64,000 bases of DNA from Thecamonas trahens ATCC 50062 (Eukaryota; Apusozoa; Apusomonadida; Apusomonadidae): NCBI RefSeq assembly GCF_000142905.1, contig NW_013657651.1, forward strand, positions 62,001 to 126,000, in the 5' to 3' direction. Of this stretch, positions 1 through 10,246 are shown piece by piece (within the stretch, counting starts at the first letter, position 1; every line of letters begins with the position of its first letter). The notes under the pieces were generated by a model. It saw nothing but the letters and a program-made list of their open reading frames with translations, searched no databases and had not been told where the DNA came from. The translations under genes and the position numbers were made by a program.

Positions 1-327
1 GGTTTTTTTCTGAGTTGGGGCGAGTTGGGTGAGTTCTCCGTCCTGCGGGGGCGGTGAGTGTGTGCCAGCGGGAGAGGAGGAGGGAGGGGGAGGGAGGGAG
101 ACAAGCCGAGTCGCATTGCCAACAACTTCCAATTGATAGTAAAAAGAAGGATTGCTCCACCGGCGTGAGGAAATTGGAAGCTTTGAGCGGAGAATGGAGC
201 GGTGGCGGCCTGCGGCGAGATGATGACGACACAACAGGCGCTCGAGCGAGGTCATGACAGAGCAAGGGCAAGGGGACGGGAAGGCTTGCAGACTCGGCCA
301 CTCGTCGACCAGGTCAGGTGGAAGAGT

Positions 328-2010
328 ATGGCTGGAGGAAAGGCTGTGGCAGGAGAGCATGGCAAGGGGATGAGCGAGTCGGAGAAGTTTGCCAAGACGG
401 TGAGCACGGGCAAGACTGTGCGGAGGCTAATCTTTGTGGTTCTCATCGTTGTCTGTCTTGGCGTCTTTGTGGGTCCAATTGCCCGCATGGCATGGGGTGC
501 TGGCACGGGATCGATGGAGGAGAAGGAGGCCGTGTGGCGTGCGTATTGGATCATCGCCGTCTTTGGCGGCCTCCTCCCATTCATCCCGTTGTTCTGGAAG
601 GTGAAGAAGGCCAAGTCGTGGCTCTCGGCCCGTCCGCTCTTTGCCAACATTGTGGTTATTGGGGCTGGCCTCATCGCTGCCACACATGCCGGCATGGTGG
701 CGGCGGTACTTGAAGCTGGTGTCGGCTACGGATGGACCATGCACTCGGAGTCGGGCTCGCTGACCACCGCCGCAAAGGCGCTTGTGGCGTTTGATCTGTA
801 TCTCCTCTGGTGTATCACCGTCCAGCAGCTCGGCGCGCTGTTTGTCGGCCTCAAGTCGCCGATCTACTTGTGGGTCGTCTCGTATCCGGCGACGCTTGGG
901 TACTCGACCGCACTGTTTGGCTGCATGCCGCTGGCGATTGTCCACGCGGTGGCGTCGGGCCCAGAGCCCGCGGCGGTGGTCGCGGTCGCCGCCTTTGGCC
1001 TGGCAGCCTTTGGGCTGGCACAGTCACTCCTCGACTCGCCTTGGGAAGAGGTTACAGTGACTGTTGAGTCGCCTGCGGGCTTTGACGCCGACGCTGGCGG
1101 CTCGCGCGAGCCGCGCGATGGAGTCTATGCCGCGCGCGGGCGCCACTCGGGTAAGACCCGGCTCGGCCCGCTCGAGCTGAGCCGTGGTCGCGGGGGAGAC
1201 GAGCCCGGCCGCCCACTGAGGATTGTGCAGATTACCGACCCACACATTGGCCCCTTTATCTCGATCCGGCGGATGAACGCATTCTGCGAGCAGACCGTTG
1301 CACTCGATCCCGACCTTGTGCTCATGACCGGCGACTACTGCACGACCGAGGCGCATCTGACTCCCGGGTGCTTGGCGGCGGCGTTTGCGCCGCTGGCTGC
1401 GCTCAAGGGCAGGGTATATGCCACGCTCGGCAATCACGATCACGAGGTGCTGCGGTTTGTCAAGGACGAGCTTGCTGCGCTCGGCGTCATCCTCATTGTC
1501 GACGCCGAGGCACTCGTGGAGACCCAGGCTGGGCTTGTCCAGCTCGTCGGTGTCGACTTTTTCTTCCACGACAAGCCGCGGCTGTACTCCAAGGTCATTC
1601 GGCGATTCCCACCGAACGCTCGCGCCGCCTACCGCATCCTGCTCATCCACGATCCGGGTGCATTTCGGTACGTGCCGGCCGACGACCACGCGTTGGTCCT
1701 CTCGGGCCACACTCACGGCGGCCAGATCGGCCTTGTCTCGTGTGGCCTCGAAAAGTGCACCGCAGTCTCGGTCGGCTCGATCGGCCGCATCCCGGACCAC
1801 GGCGTGTGGCAGCTTGGGACCAACAGGTTGTATGTCAACCGCGGACAGGGAACCCGGTTCATGGGTGGTAACTTCCTTGTCCGGTTCGGTGTGCCGGCTG
1901 AGGCCTCGGTTCTTGTGGTCACCACCGACTCGACGGGCGTCGACGCGCCCGAAGTCTCGGACTCGGTCTTTACCCGCCACGAGCGCGAAGAGGGCATGGT
2001 TGGTCAGTGA
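328..2010 (+). CDS. Multi-pass membrane metallophosphoesterase (TMPPE-like)
   Basis: The frame is open from GTG at 202. I chose the ATG at 328 because it has A at -3 and G at +4; ATGs at 220 and 370 are alternatives. The product is about 560 residues. The first 270 residues hold five or six hydrophobic helices, beginning with RLIFVVLIVVCLGVFVG. A calcineurin-like phosphoesterase domain follows (about residues 298-545) with the complete metal-ligand set: ITDPHIG, MTGDY, LGNHDH, LLIHDP and SGHTHGGQ. This order, polytopic membrane part then phosphoesterase, matches animal TMPPE and bacterial YkuE-like proteins; the substrate of this group is not settled. The active domain should sit on one face of a membrane. 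The gene converges on the next one with only 15 bp between stop codons. Confidence 0.85.
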   Translation: MAGGKAVAGEHGKGMSESEKFAKTVSTGKTVRRLIFVVLIVVCLGVFVGPIARMAWGAGTGSMEEKEAVWRAYWIIAVFGGLLPFIPLFWKVKKAKSWLSARPLFANIVVIGAGLIAATHAGMVAAVLEAGVGYGWTMHSESGSLTTAAKALVAFDLYLLWCITVQQLGALFVGLKSPIYLWVVSYPATLGYSTALFGCMPLAIVHAVASGPEPAAVVAVAAFGLAAFGLAQSLLDSPWEEVTVTVESPAGFDADAGGSREPRDGVYAARGRHSGKTRLGPLELSRGRGGDEPGRPLRIVQITDPHIGPFISIRRMNAFCEQTVALDPDLVLMTGDYCTTEAHLTPGCLAAAFAPLAALKGRVYATLGNHDHEVLRFVKDELAALGVILIVDAEALVETQAGLVQLVGVDFFFHDKPRLYSKVIRRFPPNARAAYRILLIHDPGAFRYVPADDHALVLSGHTHGGQIGLVSCGLEKCTAVSVGSIGRIPDHGVWQLGTNRLYVNRGQGTRFMGGNFLVRFGVPAEASVLVVTTDSTGVDAPEVSDSVFTRHEREEGMVGQ

Positions 2011-2025
2011 ACGAAACAGACGTCG

Positions 2026-3162
2026 CTACTCGCGCGCACACAGCTCTGCTGCCCGCGCATCAAGCTCGTCGCATTGGCTCGAGCTGAGCAGCGCATACCG
2101 CGTCGGTGAGCTGGCTAAGACGTCCGGTGCAAGCGCCACCAGCTCGTCCGGAAGCTCGATGGCTAGGACGGCACAGAGCGGAACGGTGATGACTTCCAGG
2201 GCGCGGCAGACCGAGGCCGGCACGCCGCCGACAACTCGCAGCGCAGCTAGCGCTGGATCGCGTAGACGCGCCGATGGCGGGCGATACTCAAACGTGTGGG
2301 TGTGATCGACTACCAGAGCCGAGTCCGGGTTGTTGGCCACCGCCAGCACATGTTCGCCGTGGAGGAGCTTGCCGTCGCGTTGGCCGACAAGAAAGTGCAG
2401 CGCGAGTACAGTTGCATAAAACTCGGTCCAGGCCATCGCATTCGGATCGGATTGCACATCTGGGGCGCGCGTTGCAAACTGCCTGTGTGCTCGCGCCTCA
2501 TCCGCTGAGAGAAAGAGATGACCAAGCTCAACTGGCTCGACATCGGTCCGCCACCGGGATGCTGCCGCCAAAGCCCAACGGTCTGCGAGCAGCGCCGAGG
2601 ACGGCAGCTGCGGGCTGAGGCCGGTCTCCTCAAGCGCATCGACTTGGACAGCCACAAGATAGGAGGCAGGGACAAGGTGTCCAAAGCCAAGAGCATTTGC
2701 CAGCGATGCGACAAGGAGCTCATTGAGCGCACCGCCCGTCGCCGGCGCCGCCGTCTCGGGCACAAACCGGAGTCGGGCCGCAGAGCGAGCAGTTGACGGG
2801 GTCGGTGGTGGGAAGAGGACCCCCAGCGGGCGCCACTCAGGCTTCAGTAGCCATGTTGCGCCGCCGTTCTTGCCGTCATCGTCGCCTGTCACTGCGTACT
2901 TGTTCTCCAGGCCAGGGACTTTGCCCAGAGCTGGATTCGGATCGTCCCAGCTCGCGGCGGTGAGGCCGGCGACGGGGGCGGCGAGGACGGGCCTTAGCCT
3001 CACAAAGTGTGTCTTGGGGCGGTCAACGTGGGCTTCGCCGACGCCATCAGAGGTATAGCGCAGCGTGTCAGTTGCAAGTTGGTGTGCGCGGTTTGCAGTC
3101 AAGATGGTGGTGAGAGCGGCAGAGGCGGCGATGATGAGGACAACGAGCAGACGCGGCCGCAT
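2026..3162 (-). CDS. Membrane-anchored protein, possible divergent atypical kinase
   Basis: This 378-residue protein starts MRPRLLVVLIIAASAALTT, a signal peptide or signal anchor, so the rest probably lies in the secretory lumen or outside. The pattern WLLKPEW, then GFGHLVPASYL, then VGQRDGKLLHGEHVLAV followed by LVVDHTHTFEY loosely recalls the PI3/4-kinase, HipA and FAM20 kinase fold, where a GxRD...N loop precedes an (I/V)DH metal site. The usual Asn of that loop is not obvious, so activity cannot be assumed. The frame and codon use are clearly coding; the kinase idea is weak inference from pattern only. Confidence 0.6.
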   Translation of the reverse strand: MRPRLLVVLIIAASAALTTILTANRAHQLATDTLRYTSDGVGEAHVDRPKTHFVRLRPVLAAPVAGLTAASWDDPNPALGKVPGLENKYAVTGDDDGKNGGATWLLKPEWRPLGVLFPPPTPSTARSAARLRFVPETAAPATGGALNELLVASLANALGFGHLVPASYLVAVQVDALEETGLSPQLPSSALLADRWALAAASRWRTDVEPVELGHLFLSADEARAHRQFATRAPDVQSDPNAMAWTEFYATVLALHFLVGQRDGKLLHGEHVLAVANNPDSALVVDHTHTFEYRPPSARLRDPALAALRVVGGVPASVCRALEVITVPLCAVLAIELPDELVALAPDVLASSPTRYALLSSSQCDELDARAAELCARE

Positions 3163-3272
3163 TCAGCGGCAGCAAGCGGGAGAGTAAGGTGTGGGCAGAC
3201 TCGGCCATCGCCATCGACAGGCAGCGTGCCGACAAGCATCGCTCGGGATATGTTCAATAGCAGTACTTGAGG

Positions 3273-4646
3273 CTAGTCGTCATCGAGAACCGCTAGCTTG
3301 CGGTGTGGACAGAACCAGCGGTGTTGGTAAGCTGGATCAAGCGGGGACGGGTTGGCCAAACGCGTGCTGATGGTGCCAGCAGCGCCGGTCTTGGCCCGTT
3401 TGGCAGGTGGGGCTGGGGATGGGGGTGATTCGTGGTGTGACGTGGTGGTAGCCGCAGCTGCGGGCGGTGTGGCGGGCGGAAAACACCACAGCGGGACCGC
3501 CCGCATACAGAGGCCGCATTCGACGGTGGTGGCCGGGCGGGATGAGGTCGACCAGCCCCAGAGCGCAAGGATGGCGGCGGAGCGCGAGATGGGAGCAAAG
3601 CCAGGTTGTGGCGCGATAAGCGCGGTAACGAGCGCTCTAGCCGCGGGCGGAGCGGCGCCCGGCAAGTCGGTGAGCGGGAGGGCCGAGCCGGCATCGGTGA
3701 CAAGAGCACGGGCGAGGTCGAGGAGCGGGCGGATGGCGGCCGATGAGGCCGGGTTCCGCAGCGCGGCAGTGGTGGTGCGTGGCAGCGCAGCCCACGCTTC
3801 CGGGCATGGATTGCGCGGCCAGCGGCAGTCGGCGGAGTGGGCCTCGCTGGAGACACGGGCAATCTGGGCGGCGAGGACGTCCGGAGCGTCCGGGCGGACA
3901 CCGGGCTCGAGGCTCACGACAATGCGGCCCGAGCACGACACACAGATCGCCTCTAGCGGAGCACTCGCTTCCATGCCGTATGCAGCAGCGAGGAGCGGTG
4001 AGAGGCGAGTTGCCGACGAGATCCAGAGCGCCGGCGTGAACGAGGCCACCCGGCGGCGGAAGGCCTGGCGATCCCAAGGCATGTTGCTCCGTGTGGAGCT
4101 GCCGTTGTCGTCGTCCTCGCCTGTCGGCATCTCTTCCGCCAGCTTTGCCAGCGCCGCCCTCAACCGGGCCACAACCTCTGGTGTCGTCGGCGGAGGGCCC
4201 GCACCCTGCTCGCCATCCAGGCCAGCACCGGTGCCAGCTGGGTCTGTAGCATCCGCCGCTTCCGACTCTGTCCTCTCGGCCAAAGTCGATGAAGAAGCAT
4301 CGATGGTTGCCATTTCCGGAGCGTTAGTCTTGTCAACTGCCGTCATCATGTCGGCTGCCGTTGTCATGTCTGCTGCTGTGATCTTGTCCGCCTCTGCATT
4401 CTTGTGGTGCTCCACGGCAGCGACCTCGTGCCCAGAGGAGCCAGCGCCGCCACCGCCATCATTCCCGCTTGCAACAAGCATGGTCATGTCCAAGTTCTTG
4501 TTCTTCACAAACTCATCTTTGACTCTCACACTGCCTCCTGCTGATGACGTCGACGTCGTCTTTGTCGCTTCCGCCCCCTCGGTCGTCCTCCGCGTCGTCG
4601 TCGTCGTCGTCGACGACGTCGTCTTGCTCGAGCTGTGCATGGTCAT
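3273..4646 (-). CDS. C3HC zinc-finger protein, ZC3HC1/NIPA-like (Rsm1 family)
   Basis: The frame extends to a GTG at 4691, but the first ATG is at 4646, giving 457 residues. The first 180 residues are Ser/Thr/Ala-rich and probably disordered. Near residue 188 PWDRQAFRRRV starts a C3HC (NIPA/BIR-like) zinc finger: ICVSCSG supplies two Cys, and SEAHSADCRWPRNPCPEAW supplies His and Cys. Near residue 370 the second module, LALWGW...VECGLCMRAVPLWCF...YQHRWFCPH, matches the Rsm1/NIPA C-terminal zinc module. Animal ZC3HC1 is a nuclear-basket protein first described as an SCF adaptor for cyclin B1, and yeast Rsm1/Pml39 relatives act at the nuclear pore. KRAK near residue 415 could be a nuclear localisation signal. 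Assignment rests on both modules being present in order. Confidence 0.78.
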   Translation of the reverse strand: MTMHSSSKTTSSTTTTTTRRTTEGAEATKTTSTSSAGGSVRVKDEFVKNKNLDMTMLVASGNDGGGGAGSSGHEVAAVEHHKNAEADKITAADMTTAADMMTAVDKTNAPEMATIDASSSTLAERTESEAADATDPAGTGAGLDGEQGAGPPPTTPEVVARLRAALAKLAEEMPTGEDDDNGSSTRSNMPWDRQAFRRRVASFTPALWISSATRLSPLLAAAYGMEASAPLEAICVSCSGRIVVSLEPGVRPDAPDVLAAQIARVSSEAHSADCRWPRNPCPEAWAALPRTTTAALRNPASSAAIRPLLDLARALVTDAGSALPLTDLPGAAPPAARALVTALIAPQPGFAPISRSAAILALWGWSTSSRPATTVECGLCMRAVPLWCFPPATPPAAAATTTSHHESPPSPAPPAKRAKTGAAGTISTRLANPSPLDPAYQHRWFCPHRKLAVLDDD

Positions 4647-5136
4647 GGGCCAGGGCCAGGCCAACGTCACTTGCTGTCTCCAAACACTCACAACAAATGT
4701 AGTGTTTGTGGTTGTGGTCGTGAAGTGGTTGTTGTCGTGAACGTCACGTGGTCAGAATGGTGGCCTTCGTCCTCGTCGTGCTAAAAGAGGTGCCGCGTGG
4801 GCTCGCTCCCGCCGTCGGCTTGGTTGCCTTTGACCGGATGCGTTTGGGATGCGAAATAATTTTTGGCGGGTTTTTTTCGGGAGGGAGTTGGGGAGAGAGA
4901 GGACCCACGGTAAATTAGCTCTATTTTTGGAGCTAGTGGCGAGAGAGAGGTTGAGTGGGGAGCTGGAGGGCGGGCAGGGAGGTGGATGGGGGAGCATGTC
5001 TTTGGGTGGCTCTTCAGGAGGGGGGGGGGGGTATGGATAGGCACAGTGGTGTTTGAAACAAGAAGTGGAGTGCGGATTGACCAGATGTCGCGGCAAGCGC
5101 AGGGTCAAGACAGGCGACGGGATGAGGCAAAGTAAA
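4647..5136. other. Intergenic spacer without recognisable gene
   Basis: No open frame here has the G/C-rich third positions typical of the neighbours. The segment holds a CACGTG palindrome about 100 bp before the ATG at 4646, a short G run near 5021 and purine-rich stretches. It probably contains the promoter of the zinc-finger gene and the 3' flank of the small coiled-coil gene. Confidence 0.5.
4743..4754 (+). promoter_or_regulatory. Extended CACGTG (E-box) palindrome, copy 1
   Basis: GTCACGTGGTCA lies about 100 bp before the ATG of the ZC3HC1-like gene. The 14-base context ACGTCACGTGGYCA is shared with the site at 33301-33314. CACGTG is the core recognised by bHLH factors such as USF, TFE and Cbf1. 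The regulatory role is inferred. Confidence 0.4.
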
Positions 5137-5706
5137 CTACGATGCGTCGGCCACGAGCGCAAACAGCTGCACATCGGCGACACGGGAAGCAGCCGCAATC
5201 TTGTCGGAGAGTGCGTTGGCCCGGGCCTTGATCAAGTTGGCCTTCGAAGCCGACACCGCCGTCCTTGTGACGTTGGCAGCCCGAGGAGCGTTTTCCTTGT
5301 CGCCAGCCGCATCGCCGCATCGACCAGCAGCAGGACCATCGGCGGCAACGTCGCCAGCCTCAGCATCAGCGCCGAAGCTGTTGACAGGTGCGAGCTGAGG
5401 GGAGGCGGCGAGTCGGACCCGATGAAGGCGGGCGCCGGCCGGCAGCGCATCGCCATCAGCATCCGAGGCATGCGATGACGATGAAGCAGCACGATGGCTG
5501 GCCACAGCACCACGCTCTGACGACGCCATCACGGCCAGACTCTCTGCATACATCCTCCGCGAGGCAGCGACAGCGCCCAGACCAGCAGCAGCAGCCTCGC
5601 ACTCCTCGGCTCTCTCAGCCAGACGTGCACGTGCGCGGGCGATGGCTCGCAGGACCTGGGACGAGGCATCAGAGTCGACACTTCCACACGACAGAGTCTT
5701 GTGCAT
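5137..5706 (-). CDS. Small Ala/Arg-rich coiled-coil protein
   Basis: I start this at the ATG complementary to 5704-5706 (MHKTLSCGSVDSDASS), giving 189 residues. The frame stays open upstream through a poly-proline stretch and a tandem repeat, but both are translations of a C-tract and a minisatellite and look non-coding. The N-terminal half (VLRAIARARARLAERAEECEAAA) should form a helix or coiled coil. A second basic helix near the C-terminus contains ASKANLIKARANALSDKIAAAS. A KEN-box-like DKENAP occurs near residue 134. I recognise no family. The start follows the local rule that a C-rich tract on the coding strand precedes the ATG. Confidence 0.6.
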   Translation of the reverse strand: MHKTLSCGSVDSDASSQVLRAIARARARLAERAEECEAAAAGLGAVAASRRMYAESLAVMASSERGAVASHRAASSSSHASDADGDALPAGARLHRVRLAASPQLAPVNSFGADAEAGDVAADGPAAGRCGDAAGDKENAPRAANVTRTAVSASKANLIKARANALSDKIAAASRVADVQLFALVADAS

Positions 5707-5819
5707 GGCAAGGGTATGTGGTGAGGAGGGGGGAGGGGGGGGAGGGTCAGGTGGTGGTGGATGTTGATGTGTTTGTGGAGGGAGGGAGGGGGGGGGGGGG
5801 GGGCAGTTTGGCGCCAAAG

Positions 5820-6085
5820 CAAATGCATTGTCATGGTCAATTAATGCATGGTCATGGTCAGTTGATGCATGGTCATGGTCAGTTGATGCATTGTTATGGT
5901 CAGTTAATGCATGGTCATGGTCAGTTAATGCATGGTCATGGTCAGTTGATGCATGGTCATGGTCAGTTAATGCATGGTCATGGTCAGTTAATGCATGGTC
6001 ATGGTCAGTTAATGCATGGTCATGGTCAGTTAATGCATGGACACGTTCAACTTGTGCATAATCACTCGAATTATGCATGGTCACG
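5820..6085. repeat. 21-bp minisatellite between divergent genes
   Basis: About ten tandem copies of a 21-bp unit, approximately ATGCATGGTCATGGTCAGTT(A/G), occupy the space between the start of the small coiled-coil gene (minus strand) and the large coiled-coil gene (plus strand). Copies vary at a few positions, such as TTAA versus TTGA. Because 21 is divisible by three, all frames stay open and give spurious repetitive peptides. Each unit carries an ATGCAT palindrome. Confidence 0.9.
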
Positions 6086-6213
6086 ATTGGTTAATGCATG
6101 GGCGCGCTCAGTGGCAAAAGGCAACGGACGGACGACTGGCGTGACTGGGCAAATAGCGGGAAAGGCAGAACACCCGTCCCGTTGCAGGCCAGAGGTGGCA
6201 AGGGGCGTAGAGT

Positions 6214-6622
6214 ATGACAAGTCGAGGCGGAGTGTTTGATTCTTCTTCATCAGATGACGACGTCGAACTCGCTGCGCTGCTTCATACCGCCCGGCGAGGC
6301 GCTGGTCGACCGGCGGTCCAGCTGACGCCGGCCAAGGCGGCAACCACAAGAACGTCGGCTGGTGGCCAAGGACAAGGACATGGGCATGGTGTTGGTACAG
6401 GAGGGACAGTAGACACGTCCGTCATGTCGGTGGCTCTCTCATATACCACCCCCGGGAGGCAGCAGGGCCCGTCCACTCGCAAGCCGTCCTCGCCCGACTG
6501 CGATGACTCTCTCCAAGCTGCTGATGCGACTCGTACAAGCGGTGATGCGGGCTCTGGCCCTGGTGGTGATGGTGCTGCTGCTGGGCGTGTTCCGATGGGT
6601 TCGCTGGCTATGTCGTCGCCAT

Positions 6623-6659
<37 letters not shown>

Positions 6660-9600
6660 TGCACCAGCGCCGGCGGGCTATGGTCCAAACTCGGCCATCA
6701 CAGACATGGCGATGCTTCTGGCAGAGCTGGTGGAGACTGTGGAAGCGCGGACGAGGGACATTTCCGCCGAGGAGAGGCTGCTGGCCAGAGAAAGGTCCGA
6801 TGCCGAGCGTGAGGGTGAGCTGCTTGATGACGAGCGGTCGCGACTGGAGCGCGAGTGGAAGCGGATCGAAGAGGAGGAGCGCGCAGTGGCTGAGCGCGAT
6901 GCGTCAGTCGCAGGCATGGTGGCCGAGCGAGGAGCGCTAGCGGCATCAGAAAAGGCCGCCACCGAGCCGGACTCGGAGGAGCTGGCAGTCATTCGCGAGC
7001 AGATTGCGGAACTCGACAGTGAGATTGCCCGCCAGCAGACCAATCTTGCCACTCTTGTTGCTCGTCTCGACGAGGTCCGCGCTGCGTATAAGCGCGACCT
7101 CGGCAAGCTCGAGCGCGACGAAACGGTGGCCGCCGAAGTTGAAGCCGGCTTTGCAGAGTCTGAGGCCAAGATTGCTTTTCTCCGCTCGCTCAACGACCGC
7201 GACCGTGCCGAGATCATGCGTCTGGAGGCGCTGTTGCCCAACTGGCGCGAGGTGCTTGCCGAGTTGCAAGTGAGCAACGCAACGAGCCAGTCGCCGTGGC
7301 ACAGTCCGGTGCCGCGAGCCTCGCCGGCACGGGCCCCAACGGTGCAAGTTGCACCGGCTGAGGTTGTGCATGCCACGACTACGCCTGCGCCCGTGCCTGC
7401 GCCCGCGCTGACTTCTGATCCGAGCGCCGCCATCCTCTCTGCGCAAGAGGTGATGGCCCGGATCAAGAACCGGCTGGCGGGTCGAGGCGGGGCGCAAGTC
7501 GATGCCCATGACGAGAGTGGCCTCGCCGAACTGTCCGCGTTTGGCGGTGATCGCAACGGGTCGATGGCAACGATTTCGACGGTGTCGCGTGCGCCGTCGG
7601 CGGGCGTGGACGAGTCGCGGGGCGATTGGCCGTCGTATGCGGCGTCGTTCATGCGCGGTCCGCGGTCGCCGGAACAGGGCTCGTCGCAGGCAAAGCCAGG
7701 CTCGCCGCTCCGCTCGCGGCTGATGGCCGAGCTGGACGAGCTGGAGGCATCGATCACCCACGAGGCATCGCTTCTGGCGGGTGTGTCACGGACAAGCCGG
7801 ATGAAGCCTCTGCTCCTGAACCGGCCGCGGCGATCGCGGCGGGAGAGTGGGACTGGCTCGCCGCCGCGCTCGCCGTCGGCCATGCGCCGCCGTGGCAGTG
7901 CCTCGGGCTCGCCACCGCGCTCGCCGTCGGCCATGCGCCGCCGTGGCAGTGCCTCGGGCTCGCCACCACGCTCGCCGTCGGGCCGAATTGTCGATCGGAG
8001 CCGGCTTGTCCGGCGCGAGGTCTTCACGCCGCCGCGGCGTGCCAACCAGAGCGGCATTGGCGCGCTGGCGTCGCTCAACGTGTCAGAGCGGAGCAAGGTG
8101 GTGACAACCGCAGCCGGTGATGAGATTCAAACGCTGGTTTCGCCGGGCGCCAAGCGCAAGGGCGCTGGAACTCAGTCACAGCTGTCCTACATGCCGTCGC
8201 CGGGGCGCGGAGCACCGACGGCGTTGGCGTATGATGCCCTGCTCGAACCTGCCACGCTCAACGAGCCGATGTGGCACTCGCCGGTGGCGCGGCCCAACGG
8301 GCCGGCGCCGGGCGTGTTGTACTCGAGAACGAAAAAGCAACTGGCGATGCTTGACGAGCTCGATGTTGACGCAGTGTACAAGCGGCAGCTGGCGCACGAG
8401 CGCGAGCTGCGGGCGGCCCACCGGGCTCAGCTTGCCACCGTGGCGCAGCAGCGAGTTGATGCAGATGTGGCGTATATTCGCGCGGCAGTGGCGACTGGCG
8501 GCGAGGTGCCTGCGATCATTGACCGACGGCGAGCGGCACACGCGCGGTCGTTCTCGACTACGCGGGTGGATGCGTCGTCGCTCGATCTCGCCTTGTCGCC
8601 GGTGGCGAGCGCGAAGCACTCGCGTGCGCTTGGTGTCGGTCGCCCGTGGGACGAGAGTGAGCTTCCTGCGTCGCTGGCGGTGGCCGAGTGGGAGCGCGAC
8701 CAGAAAGCGCTCATCGATGCGGCAACCGCCACTCTAGTGCGGCAGCTGGAGGCCGAGACTGAGACCACAGTCTCGCTTGCCAAGCATGAGGCGATTGGCG
8801 CCGAGGCGCGTGCGATGGAGGCCCGGGCCGAAGAGCTCCAGACGTTGGCGGAGCTTTCGCTTGAGAGTCAGCTGGCGTATGTGGAGGTAGAGGTGGAGCG
8901 GGCGGATGCGCTGCTTCTCGACGTGGCCGGCGACGCGGTGCTACTGCAAGAGCCGTCGACGGCAGCGCGTGTGGCACGAGCGGCGCGGCGGCGGCTGCGG
9001 GGTCATGCTGGGCTGAGCGTGGCGTCGGCCGAAGATGCGGCCGAGGACGACGATGACGACGATGTGACCGACATCACTGCGCTAGTTGCGGCTGCGCGGC
9101 ATCGACTCGAGTCGCGGCGGGCGTGGCTGTGGCGGCGGCGGCTGGTGGTATTGCTCCAGCTGGGAGCGGCGGCGGCAGAGCGCGAGTACGCGGCCGGTGG
9201 GATGGTGGCGCCTGGCTCGCGGTCTGCGGCGTCGTACCGTGAGCAGGTTGCGGCCGAGCTGGCTGAGGCGCAGGTGAGTCTTGACGCCGATTTTGCCGAG
9301 CTTGCCAGTGACGGGGAAGCAGGGCGGCTGCCGCTGTCGCCGATGCCGCTTGTGGCGACGGCGACGGGGCGCGTCGTGCCGACGCACAAGGACGAGGCTT
9401 CGCTCGATGCCGGAGTGGCGCCGCCTGTGCCGGCGTGGCGCACGAGCGACGTCGACGATCACGGTGATGGTGATGGCGACGGTGATCGGGTGCGCAAGCG
9501 GGTCCGCAAGCGGATCCGCAAAAGGCCGCGGCCTGTCCTTGGCCTCATGCACGACCCCAAGTCGACGGGTGCCGAGTCGATGGTGGTGCGGTCTGTGCGC

Positions 9601-10217
9601 CTGGGGGCTGGCTTTCTGTTCTCGAGCGCGACGACGCGAGCGGCGAGTACGTGCAGACGCTGACCAAGCGCAAGCCGAACGATCCAGACGGGGTTGTCTG
9701 CCTCCGGCTGGGAAAGTCGCGGACGTTGCGGCTGGTGCTGGGCCTGCGCAACCCGTCCGAGGCCGGCCCGCTGCTGAGGAGCCTCGACAAGCTCAGTGTG
9801 TCTGTCCCGGGTTCCGGCGATGTCGAGCTGGAGGTGCTGCAGAAGACGGTGCGGGCCGACGGGACCGAGCTTGTGGCCACCATTAAGTGGCCGGAGCCGC
9901 TGGATGCCGGGCTCGGGTGGCACAAGCCATGCGAGGCCGGCGAACGGCGGCCGATTGATGTCGACGCGCTGGTCTCACTCAACGACGCGGCACGGAGCCA
10001 GGTCCGGGTCTCGATGTCGCTGGTGTGCAAGTTGTACGGCGCGGCATCCAAGGTGCAAAAGAGCAAGTCACGGCTCGCCGAGGGACCGATGATTGCCTTT
10101 GAGCGAGTCATCCGTGTTGCCCCGCGGGTCGGTGTGTACATTGTGGACATGGGCTTTGACGTGGATGGGGCACTGGTGGTGGCGCGACTCGCAACTCGCG
10201 AGAAGCGGCACAAGTAA
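6214..10217 (+). CDS. Large coiled-coil protein (apparent frameshift near 9600)
   Basis: The frame from ATG 6214 runs to a stop at 9663, while clear coding sequence continues in the -1 frame to the stop at 10217. Reading one extra G in the G5 run at 9603-9607 joins them as VRLGGWLSVLERDDASGEYV and gives 1,334 residues. The N-terminus is acidic (SSSSDDDVELAALL), followed by a low-complexity region with a poly-Ala run. A long coiled coil follows from about residue 175 to 350 (EERLLARERSDAEREGEL and similar), then three SPPRSPSAMRRRGSAS-type Ser/Arg repeats, further helices, and a C-terminal compact domain of about 200 residues rich in beta-strand pattern. I recognise no family. The SPxR motifs are plausible phosphorylation sites, suggesting a cytoskeletal or centrosomal role, but that is only a guess. 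Confidence 0.75.
7854..7988 (+). repeat. 51-bp coding tandem repeat (Ser/Arg/Pro-rich)
   Basis: Two full copies and one partial copy of a 51-bp unit encode GSPPRSPSAMRRRGSAS inside the large coiled-coil gene. The copies are almost identical at DNA level, with CCG/CCA differences, indicating recent duplication. Confidence 0.85.
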
Positions 10218-10246
10218 AGAAGACGCGGAGCTGGTGGGGACGGTGT

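Noticed and set aside
202-327. Non-ATG or upstream start for the phosphoesterase
   Set aside because: Upstream codons are low-complexity and lack a hydrophobic or conserved segment; the ATG at 328 has a better context.
1024-1980. 318-codon antisense frame inside the phosphoesterase gene
   Set aside because: Same reason: the plus strand carries the complete conserved enzyme.
5820-6085. CRISPR-like array
   Set aside because: The units are contiguous with no spacers, in a eukaryotic context.
5388-6239. Long plus-strand open frame through the minisatellite
   Set aside because: The frame is the translation of a 21-bp repeat and the antisense of the small coiled-coil gene; no coding bias.
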